Under the pieces are notes generated by a model. That model saw only the letters and a list, made by a program, of their open reading frames with translations, did not search any database and had not been told where the DNA came from. A DNA stretch of 64,000 nucleotides from Bacteroidota bacterium (lineage in GTDB: Bacteria > Bacteroidota > Bacteroidia > Flavobacteriales_D > Sanyastnellaceae), in the NCBI GenBank assembly GCA_027621555.1, contig JAQCBJ010000006.1:1-64000 (forward strand). Direction: 5' to 3'. A program made the position numbers and the translations under genes. How positions within the stretch are numbered: the first letter of the stretch is position 1; each line of letters starts with the position of its first letter. Positions 58,177-64,000 of this stretch are shown in pieces.

Positions 58177-58719
58177 ATGGAACCCCCACAAGCCCCACGC
58201 CCCTCCGTTTTGTACGTCGACGACGAGTTGGCCAACCTGACCGCTTTTCGCGCGGCGTTTCGAAAGGACTTTGACGTGCACGTCGCGCATTCCCCGGAGG
58301 AGGCGGTCGAGCAGTTAAATTCGTTTCGCGTGGACGTCATGATCACGGACCAGCGCATGCCTGGCATGACGGGGATTGATTTGGTCCGGGCGACCAAGGA
58401 GTCGCACCCCGAGGTGGTGAAGATGATTTTGACGGGATTCGCCGATCACGACGTGGTCATGGATGCCCTGAACGAAGGGTTGGTGTTTCGCTTTTTTGAA
58501 AAGCCTTGGAGCCGCCAAGTCATTTCGCGTGACGTTTGGAAAGCGTTCGAATTGCTCGAGACGTATCGCCAGCGGAAGAAGCAGCTGCTCGAGATGCGGG
58601 CGAACCTCGAACGTGGCGTGGAGAGCGTCAACGAGCTTTTGGGGCACCTCACCTTGCAGCAAGATTCCTTGGGGTTGGGCTTGGCCAAGGAGCTTCAAGA
58701 GATTTTGGGTGGACACTAA
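58177..58719 (+). CDS. Response regulator 2 with coiled-coil tail
   Basis: A 180-residue protein with a receiver domain (VLYVDDE at 11-17, phosphorylation site TDQRMPGMTG with Asp58, Thr86, Lys109). A helical tail of about 60 residues (LLETYRQRKKQLLEMRANL) replaces a DNA-binding domain. It is likely to be phosphorylated by the same kinase. Output must be by protein-protein contact. Confidence 0.88.
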   Translation: MEPPQAPRPSVLYVDDELANLTAFRAAFRKDFDVHVAHSPEEAVEQLNSFRVDVMITDQRMPGMTGIDLVRATKESHPEVVKMILTGFADHDVVMDALNEGLVFRFFEKPWSRQVISRDVWKAFELLETYRQRKKQLLEMRANLERGVESVNELLGHLTLQQDSLGLGLAKELQEILGGH

Positions 58720-58750
58720 GCGTCGAAAGAAAATGTCGGGTTGGAGTTCT

Positions 58751-58763
58751 TGACTGTCAGTCA
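58751..58763 (+). promoter_or_regulatory. Inverted repeat upstream of the Lrp-type gene
   Basis: TGACTG-T-CAGTCA is a perfect six-base inverted repeat about 80 bases before the regulator ATG. It could be its own operator. Confidence 0.3.
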
Positions 58764-58808
58764 GGTGTCGTTTTGCAGAAGGTTTGTTCGGAACGGCCGC
58801 CGCAGCCT

Positions 58809-58816
58809 TATCTTAG
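58809..58816 (+). promoter_or_regulatory. Possible -7 box of the Lrp-type gene
   Basis: TATCTTAG is one base off TAnnTTTG, with TTTG 22 bases upstream (58783-58786). The start codon is 27 bases downstream. Confidence 0.3.
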
Positions 58817-58843
58817 TCAAGAGAAAGTGAGACCTGAGGACCC

Positions 58844-59401
58844 ATGCCACAACGAGCGAAAAAGAAGGGGCTTGACCAAATCGACGTGACCATCCTGGAA
58901 ACCCTCCAAGAGGACGCGTCGCTGACCAACCAAGCCATTGGAGAACGAGTGGGGCTGACGCCCGGGCCGACCCACTCGCGAATCAAGCGATTGAAGGAAG
59001 AGGGGATTGTGCGCGGCATCCATGCCGATTTGGATTGGAATGGCCTGGGCTACGAATTTTTCGCATCGGTGGACATCAAGGTGCAAGAAGAACGCGCGGA
59101 CGAGGCCGAAGGATGGTTGGCGCGCATCCCCAACGTCTGGAACCTCTGCCGGTTGAAGGATCCCGAGTCGAATGGGGAAGTGGTGTTTAGGTTTTGGTCG
59201 GTGAGTGATTGCCGCGAGACCTTCCTCACCATTTGCCATTCCATGTTGACGATGTTTGATGGATTCACCGACGTCCAAATCCAAGAGGTCGACTGGATCG
59301 CACGGAAATCGGCCATCGTCAAGGTGGGCCGTGTGGCGCTGGGAACCGAGGCCTTCAAGGCTTGGGACCCTCAAGATGTGGACCTCGAATCCGAGGACTG
59401 A
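58844..59401 (+). CDS. Lrp/AsnC family transcriptional regulator
   Basis: A 185-residue regulator with an N-terminal winged helix-turn-helix (about 8-60, DQIDVTILETLQEDASLTNQ ... THSRIKRLKEEGIV) and an AsnC-like ligand/dimer domain. It is longer than the usual 150-160 residues at the C-terminus. The target and ligand are unknown. It follows the signalling genes by 124 bases and has its own promoter-like box, so it may be separate. Confidence 0.88.
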   Translation: MPQRAKKKGLDQIDVTILETLQEDASLTNQAIGERVGLTPGPTHSRIKRLKEEGIVRGIHADLDWNGLGYEFFASVDIKVQEERADEAEGWLARIPNVWNLCRLKDPESNGEVVFRFWSVSDCRETFLTICHSMLTMFDGFTDVQIQEVDWIARKSAIVKVGRVALGTEAFKAWDPQDVDLESED

Positions 59402-59411
59402 ATGGAGTGAG

Positions 59412-60218
59412 TTAGGGAAGAACCTGAGGGTTCACCCCGTTGATGTAATCCTCCACAATGCGCAGGCTGTCTGCCGTGTGCGCGCCTTCAAAACCGTCCC
59501 ATGCTGGAAGTTGGCCTTCGTTCCGCGCGTCGTTGATGGCACCCAAGAAGCGGTTGGCCAGAGGCATGTAGCTCCAGTGCCAGGCTTCGGGTTGGTAGCC
59601 CGTTCTCCCCGAATCTGCGATGTAGACCTCGGCAAAACCAAAGTGGTGCGCCGTTTTGCGCAACCACGCCACCACTTGCGCGCCGTCGCCTTGGATGAAG
59701 TCGGAGGGCTCCAAGCTGTGAATGTCCACGTCGGTGCCCCAATGGTGCCGGCTGCTTCCAGGCATGGAACTGTAAAGCAGGATGTCCTGGGCTTTTTCGA
59801 AATCGCTCCAACCCATGTACTGCGGGCGGGCCCACTTGCGGTTCCAGATGCTTCGTTGATGCCCAAACGTACGCGTCGCGCTCAGCGCCGTCAACCGAAC
59901 CCCGTCCGCAAGCGCCGAGTCGTGCATCGCCACGAAGGCTTCGCACGCTTCGGTCCGCAGGTAAAGCCCCTCGCGTGATGACATGCGCGCAGGCAATTCC
60001 GCGAACGCAGAATCTTCGGCAGGGCGGACGTTTCCGAGCAGTTCCTCGAGGGGAGGAAGTTCGGCCATGGTCCATGCAGCCTGATTGAAGGGTGCTGGCG
60101 CAACGTGGACGCTGTCCTCCATGGGGTTGTCCGGGGAAGATGGTGAATCGGGACCTGGGCCCGCGCATCCCGCCGCGAAAACAAGGAGCAACAAACCGGC
60201 CCAACGCCCCCGCATCAT
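59412..60218 (-). CDS. M15-family D-alanyl-D-alanine carboxypeptidase lipoprotein
   Basis: A 268-residue lipoprotein (lipobox AAGC, Cys18) with a VanY/M15 peptidase domain. Zinc ligands are in SSRHHWGTDVDI and EAWHWSYMP, and RTFGHQRSIWNRKW gives the substrate-side arginine. It trims peptidoglycan peptides in the periplasm. Its start lies two bases before the trxB stop, so both may share a transcript. Confidence 0.87.
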   Translation of the reverse strand: MMRGRWAGLLLLVFAAGCAGPGPDSPSSPDNPMEDSVHVAPAPFNQAAWTMAELPPLEELLGNVRPAEDSAFAELPARMSSREGLYLRTEACEAFVAMHDSALADGVRLTALSATRTFGHQRSIWNRKWARPQYMGWSDFEKAQDILLYSSMPGSSRHHWGTDVDIHSLEPSDFIQGDGAQVVAWLRKTAHHFGFAEVYIADSGRTGYQPEAWHWSYMPLANRFLGAINDARNEGQLPAWDGFEGAHTADSLRIVEDYINGVNPQVLP

Positions 60219-60220
60219 GC

Positions 60221-61177
60221 TTAGTGCAAGCCCTTGTCCGCGAGGTACCGCTCCGCATCAAGTGCGGCCATGCAACCGGTGCCCGCTGCCGTGATGGCTT
60301 GGCGGTAGACCTTGTCCGCCGCGTCTCCGCTGACAAACACGCCTTCGACGTTGGTCTTGCTCGTGCCCGGCTTCGCGTTGACGATGTAGCCTTGGTCGTC
60401 GAGCGTGATGTAGTCCTTGAAAACGTCGGTGTTGGGCTTGTGGCCGATGGCGACGAAGAATCCGGTCGCCGGAATGACGTGCTCCTCACCGGTCACGTTG
60501 TTCTTCACCTTGACCCCGTCAACGGCTTGGTCGCCGAGCACTTCAACGGTGGAAGTGTTGTAGAGCACTTCGATGTTGTCGAGGTTGTTCACCCGGTGCT
60601 GCATGGCTTTCGACGCACGCATCTCGTCGCGGCGGACAAGCATGGTGACTTTGGTGCAGAGTTTGGCGAGGTAGCTCGCTTCTTCGCAGGCGCTGTCTCC
60701 CGCACCGACGATGACCACTTCCTGGTTGCGGTAGAAAAAGCCGTCGCACACGGCGCAGGCACTGACCCCTCCGCCGAGGTCGCGCAGGCGCAACTCGCTT
60801 TCGAGGCCGAGCCATTTCGCGGACGCTCCCGTGCTGATGATGACGGTGTCGGCGTGGATTTCCGTTTCCTGGTTGTCACCCACCCAAACCTTGTGCACCG
60901 GCCCGCTGAAGTCCACTTTCGTGACCCATCCGTAGCGCACGTCCGTGTCGAAACGCTTGGCTTGGTCTTCGAGGTCCTTCATCATTTGGGGGCCGTTGAT
61001 GCCTGCAGGATAGCCTGGGAAGTTGTCGACTTCCGTCGTTTCCGTCAGCTGTCCGCCAGGCTGCTGTCCTTGGTAGAGGACGGGTTTCATGTCCGCGCGG
61101 GCGGCGTAGATGGCGGCGGTGTATCCAGCGGGGCCTGATCCAACGATGAGGCAGCGGTGATGTTCAGGAGTGCTCAT
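60221..61177 (-). CDS. trxB: Thioredoxin-disulfide reductase
   Basis: A 318-residue FAD/NADPH enzyme that keeps thioredoxin reduced. IVGSGPAGYTAA (11-22) binds FAD, the redox cysteines are CAVC (141-144), and VVIVGAGDSACEEA binds NADPH. FVSGDAAD completes the FAD motif. A TATTTTTG box lies 22 bases upstream. It is followed by the M15 peptidase gene. Confidence 0.97.
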   Translation of the reverse strand: MSTPEHHRCLIVGSGPAGYTAAIYAARADMKPVLYQGQQPGGQLTETTEVDNFPGYPAGINGPQMMKDLEDQAKRFDTDVRYGWVTKVDFSGPVHKVWVGDNQETEIHADTVIISTGASAKWLGLESELRLRDLGGGVSACAVCDGFFYRNQEVVIVGAGDSACEEASYLAKLCTKVTMLVRRDEMRASKAMQHRVNNLDNIEVLYNTSTVEVLGDQAVDGVKVKNNVTGEEHVIPATGFFVAIGHKPNTDVFKDYITLDDQGYIVNAKPGTSKTNVEGVFVSGDAADKVYRQAITAAGTGCMAALDAERYLADKGLH

Positions 61178-61199
61178 GGTGTCTTGTCAATGTGAACCC

Positions 61200-61207
61200 C
61201 AAAAATA
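61200..61207 (-). promoter_or_regulatory. trxB -7 box
   Basis: Minus-strand TATTTTTG is a perfect TAnnTTTG match, 22 bases before the trxB ATG. No clear -33 element was found at the usual distance. Confidence 0.55.
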
Positions 61208-61282
61208 CAGGCCTCACCGCACCCCACGTGCATCCAAGGTCACACGCGCCTCCAAAACTTGTCAACGCGCATTCCACGCGCC

Positions 61283-62074
61283 TCAGCGCAGCCCGCGATC
61301 GATGGCCACAAAGGCGTCCCACAGCACGTCGTCAGGCGGGGGCGCCAAGATCGACATGGTCTCGCGCTTCACGGGGTGGATGAAGTCGATGCGTCGCGCG
61401 TGCAGGTGGATGGACGCGTTGTCGTTCGTGCGCCGCGAACCGTATTTCACGTCGCCTTTGATCGGGCAGCCGAGCTGCGCCATCGTCGCGCGAATCTGGT
61501 GATGACGTCCCGTCTTGGGGAGCACCTCCACGAAGGCGTAGTGGTCTGACTTTCCGCGCACTTCGTACATCAATTCGCATTCCTTGCGGTTGTCCGAAGG
61601 TTTGTCGTGCGCGAAGCTCTTGTTCAGCTTCTCGTTCTTTTCGAGGTAGTTGATGACGTGCCCTTCCTGTTGAGGTGGGTTGGGCTTCACCACCGCCCAG
61701 TACGTCTTTTGCATTTCGCGGTGCCGGAACATGGTGCTGAGCCGCTTGTGAGCTTTGGTCGTGCGCGCATACAAAATCACGCCGCTGACCGGCCTGTCGA
61801 GGCGGTGAACCGTGCCGATGTAGGCCTTGCCCGGCTTGTTGTACTTGTGCGCGACGTATTCCGCCACGACTTCGCACAAACTCGCTTCCCCGGTGCCGCT
61901 TCCCTGCACGACATCGCCACTTCGCTTGTTGACCGCCACGATGTGGTTGTCTTCGTACAGCACCTGGAGGTTGTCCTTCGTGCTGTGCACGATTGGGGCC
62001 TTGGGGGCTTTGACGAAGCGGTGGAACGCGCCGTCGTTGCGCCGAGGTTGGTCGTCGCGTGGCCCCTGCGCCAT
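61283..62074 (-). CDS. RluA-family pseudouridine synthase
   Basis: A 263-residue RNA-modifying enzyme. The catalytic aspartate is in GTVHRLDRPVSG, and GRHHQIRATMAQLGCPI is the family C-terminal signature. There is no S4 domain, and the N-terminus is a short charged extension. It converts uridine in rRNA or tRNA; the exact site is unknown. It starts at the panB stop (TGATG). Confidence 0.92.
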   Translation of the reverse strand: MAQGPRDDQPRRNDGAFHRFVKAPKAPIVHSTKDNLQVLYEDNHIVAVNKRSGDVVQGSGTGEASLCEVVAEYVAHKYNKPGKAYIGTVHRLDRPVSGVILYARTTKAHKRLSTMFRHREMQKTYWAVVKPNPPQQEGHVINYLEKNEKLNKSFAHDKPSDNRKECELMYEVRGKSDHYAFVEVLPKTGRHHQIRATMAQLGCPIKGDVKYGSRRTNDNASIHLHARRIDFIHPVKRETMSILAPPPDDVLWDAFVAIDRGLR

Positions 62075-62889
62075 CAGTACTGCTCCGATTCGTTGGGGAA
62101 GTCCACCGCGCGCACGTCGCGCACGTATTGCTGGATAGCACCGAGCATTTGGTCTCCGATGTCACTGTAGCGACGAAGGAATCGCGGGGAAAATTCTTGA
62201 GTGATTCCCAGCATGTCGTGCAAGACCAAAACTTGCCCGTCGCAATCCGCCCCTGCGCCAATGCCAATGGTGGGGCACTCCACGGAGGCCGTCACTTCGC
62301 CGGCGAGGTGAGCGGGGATTTTCTCAAAAACGATGCTGAAGCAGCCGATGTCGTTCAACAGTTTGGCGTCTTCCTTCAAGCGCTGCGCTTCTTCTTCTTC
62401 CTTGGCGCGCACGGTGTAGGTCCCAAACTTGTAGATCGACTGCGGCGTCAACCCCAAGTGCCCCATCACAGGAATGCCTGCGGAGAGGATGCGCTCGATG
62501 CTTTCTTTGACTTCACGACCACCCTCGAGTTTCACGGCGTGAGCGCCACTTTCCTTCATGATGCGGACGGCGCTGTTCAGCGCTTCTTTCGAGTTGCCCT
62601 GGTACGTTCCGAAGGGAAGGTCCACCACCACAAGCGCCCGTTTCGCAGCGCGAACCACGGCCTGCGCGTGGTAGATCATGTGATCAAGGGTGATGGGAAG
62701 GGTGGTCTCATGACCGGCCATGACGTTGGAGGCGCTGTCGCCTACAAGGATGATGTCTACGCCGGCTTGATCCACGACGGTCGCCATGGTGTAGTCGTAC
62801 GCCGTCAGCATGGCGATTTTCTCGCCGCTTTGCTTCATTTCATGCAGCACCTGTGTGGTGATGCGCTTGGCTTCTTTGTGCACTGACAT
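62074..62889 (-). CDS. panB: 3-methyl-2-oxobutanoate hydroxymethyltransferase
   Basis: The first committed step of pantothenate synthesis, forming ketopantoate. The 271 residues carry [46 protein letters not shown] and the catalytic glutamate region [10 protein letters not shown]. With coaD elsewhere in the window it supports the coenzyme A route. The ATG at 62889 is four bases after a near-consensus box. The frame is open further upstream, over alkB sequence. Confidence 0.96.
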   Translation of the reverse strand: MSVHKEAKRITTQVLHEMKQSGEKIAMLTAYDYTMATVVDQAGVDIILVGDSASNVMAGHETTLPITLDHMIYHAQAVVRAAKRALVVVDLPFGTYQGNSKEALNSAVRIMKESGAHAVKLEGGREVKESIERILSAGIPVMGHLGLTPQSIYKFGTYTVRAKEEEEAQRLKEDAKLLNDIGCFSIVFEKIPAHLAGEVTASVECPTIGIGAGADCDGQVLVLHDMLGITQEFSPRFLRRYSDIGDQMLGAIQQYVRDVRAVDFPNESEQY

Positions 62890-62893
62890 GACG

Positions 62894-62901
62894 CGAAGGT
62901 A
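62894..62901 (-). promoter_or_regulatory. panB -7 box, four bases from ATG
   Basis: Minus-strand TACCTTCG is one base off TAnnTTTG and ends exactly four bases before the panB start. A leaderless message is predicted. Confidence 0.45.
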
Positions 62902-62905
62902 CGGC

Positions 62906-63502
62906 TCAGACCCAACGTCGAAACGTAAAATTGATGCGCGGTTCGTGCACCCGGGCCCGTCTAGGGACACTGTGTTCGTGGACGTCTTGGAGGTGTTGCA
63001 TGACCAGGAGATCGCCGTGGGCGAGCTCGACGTTTGTGACTTCCTTGGTGCGCCGGTCCCGGATTTTGAAGGTGCGCGTGGCACCGAGACTCAGGCTCGC
63101 GATGCTGCTCGTGTCGATTTCCGGTTCGTTGTCGCGGTGCCAGCCCATGGCGTCCTGGCCGTCGCGGTAGCCGTTGACGAGCACCGCGTCGTACGTCGTG
63201 CCGGCCAGCTCGCCCACCCGCTTCGCAAGCTCGCCCACGCGCCCCTCGAGGGGCCGCTCGTGCCAAGCCACACTGGCGTACTGGTAAGCCGGGCCCCACC
63301 ACGCCGTCAACCGAGGTTCCTTGTGCCATTGGCCAAAGACGCGGATGTCGTTTTGGCGCCAACCTCCATCGGATTCAGCCACCTCTCGCCACCACGTGTC
63401 CAATTCGAATTCTTCAAAGGCTTTGCGAAAAACCCAGCAAGCCGGGGAGGAAGGTGGAAGGCCGGGAGCGCCCAGTATCCATTCGCGCGCTGCGTCAGCC
63501 AT
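62906..63502 (-). CDS. alkB: Alpha-ketoglutarate-dependent DNA repair dioxygenase (AlkB-like)
   Basis: A 198-residue Fe(II)/2-oxoglutarate enzyme that removes alkyl groups from DNA or RNA bases. The iron triad lies in GWHRDNE (His122, Asp124) and HEHSVPR (His177). RINFTFRRW supplies the 2-oxoglutarate arginines, and the nucleotide-recognition lid is short. Its start overlaps the antiporter stop by eight bases. Confidence 0.93.
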   Translation of the reverse strand: MADAAREWILGAPGLPPSSPACWVFRKAFEEFELDTWWREVAESDGGWRQNDIRVFGQWHKEPRLTAWWGPAYQYASVAWHERPLEGRVGELAKRVGELAGTTYDAVLVNGYRDGQDAMGWHRDNEPEIDTSSIASLSLGATRTFKIRDRRTKEVTNVELAHGDLLVMQHLQDVHEHSVPRRARVHEPRINFTFRRWV

Positions 63503-64000
63503 GCGTCACCACCAGAACGACGTACGCGACGTAGATGCCCACGTAGAGGGCACCGCTGACGCGTCCAATGTTGCCTTTGCCGAGCACCATCAAAGGAGCC
63601 AAAAGAACCGCCGCCCCCAGCATCCACCACACGTCGTGAACCGGAACGACCTCGGACACCTTCAGCGTGCCTACTTCGGCGGTCGCGCCGAGCACAAGCA
63701 GGATGTTCAAGATGTTGGATCCCACGAGGTTGCCGATGCTCAAGGCGCTGTTGCCCTTGATGGCGGCGGTCAGCGAGGCCGCGATTTCCGGGACGCTGGT
63801 GCCAAACGCCACCACCGTCACCCCAATCACGTGCGTGCTGACCCCCCAGTCCAGGGCGATCTCACTCGCTCCAAACACAAACGCCTCCGAGCCAAAAAAC
63901 AAACCGACACATCCCATCACCAACAGGCCGAGAAGGACAGGGTAGGGGCGCGAAGCGTCGCCGGCTTCTTCCAGCAGTTCCTCGGCGACCGAGGAGTTGG
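63495..64000 (-). CDS. CaCA-family calcium/sodium antiporter (5' end cut off)
   Basis: The C-terminal about 168 residues of an integral membrane exchanger. Coding continues in frame beyond the window edge (VAEELLEEAGDASRPYPVL before the first helix seen here). The alpha-2 repeat motif AFGTSVPEIAASL and NLVGSNILNILLVLG are intact, and about five membrane helices are visible. It exports calcium in exchange for sodium or protons. The start lies outside the window. Confidence 0.92.
   Translation of the reverse strand, partial: NSSVAEELLEEAGDASRPYPVLLGLLVMGCVGLFFGSEAFVFGASEIALDWGVSTHVIGVTVVAFGTSVPEIAASLTAAIKGNSALSIGNLVGSNILNILLVLGATAEVGTLKVSEVVPVHDVWWMLGAAVLLAPLMVLGKGNIGRVSGALYVGIYVAYVVLVVTHG

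Overview
This is a GC-rich bacterial segment that looks like a member of the Bacteroidota, most likely a marine Flavobacteriales-type organism. The evidence is: promoter boxes of the TAnnTTTG type before many genes; almost no Shine-Dalgarno sequences; secreted proteins with Por (type IX) secretion C-terminal domains and cysteine-rich CTD..ACNY repeats; and gene orders typical of that phylum (NUDIX/pyrE/SRPBCC, birA/rsfS/ftsH/DUF2007/cdsA/psd, amidase/MCE/Fe-S proteins, ridA/DUF6728, mutL/rhomboid/rhomboid). The window holds about 65 protein genes and one tRNA. It has no rRNA, transposase, CRISPR array or phage genes, and no gene-free stretch longer than 300 bases.

Layout. 1-6155: ndk, a RecD-like helicase, then a tight run of a membrane protein, DUF3822, rsmD, coaD and a strikingly tryptophan-rich secreted protein. 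6175-12668: NUDIX hydrolase, pyrE, SRPBCC, birA, rsfS, ftsH, DUF2007, cdsA and psd (nucleotide, ribosome and phospholipid housekeeping). 12728-16285: a secreted type IX protein, cinA and rpmB. 16407-24681 (minus strand): SPFH protein, VWA membrane protein, fabG, two Fe-S electron-transfer proteins, an MCE lipid-transport protein and a cell-wall amidase. 24722-28397: lptD, DUF6728, ridA and a TrpG/PabA-type amidotransferase. 28346-31732: an operon of three lipoproteins (CsgG-like plus two LPP20-like). 31817-40034: saccharopine-reductase-like enzyme, ispH, mutL, two rhomboid proteases and an EEP-family phosphatase/nuclease. 40024-46894 (minus): an eight-gene carotenoid operon. 47061-49435: bshB1, a glycosyltransferase and tRNA-His. 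49435-54335: two divergent secreted repeat proteins. 54558-59401: a FIST sensor, histidine kinase, two receiver proteins, a small unknown protein and an Lrp-type regulator. 59412-64000 (minus): peptidase, trxB, RluA-type enzyme, panB, alkB and a truncated CaCA antiporter.

How the parts work together. The carotenoid genes (crtI, crtB, idi, crtD, cruF-like, crtZ, lycopene cyclase), with ispH nearby for isoprenoid supply, predict a monocyclic carotenoid diol of the saproxanthin type. The FIST/kinase/receiver block resembles NosP-type sensing modules and has a perfect TGTGA-N6-TCACA site upstream of its first gene, which suggests control by a CRP/FNR-family regulator. That block is the best candidate here for a poorly described system. 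A window-wide pattern also stands out: in eight genes a TAnnTTTG-like box ends exactly four bases before the start codon, which predicts leaderless transcripts. All names are read from the sequence by eye, and no database search was possible.
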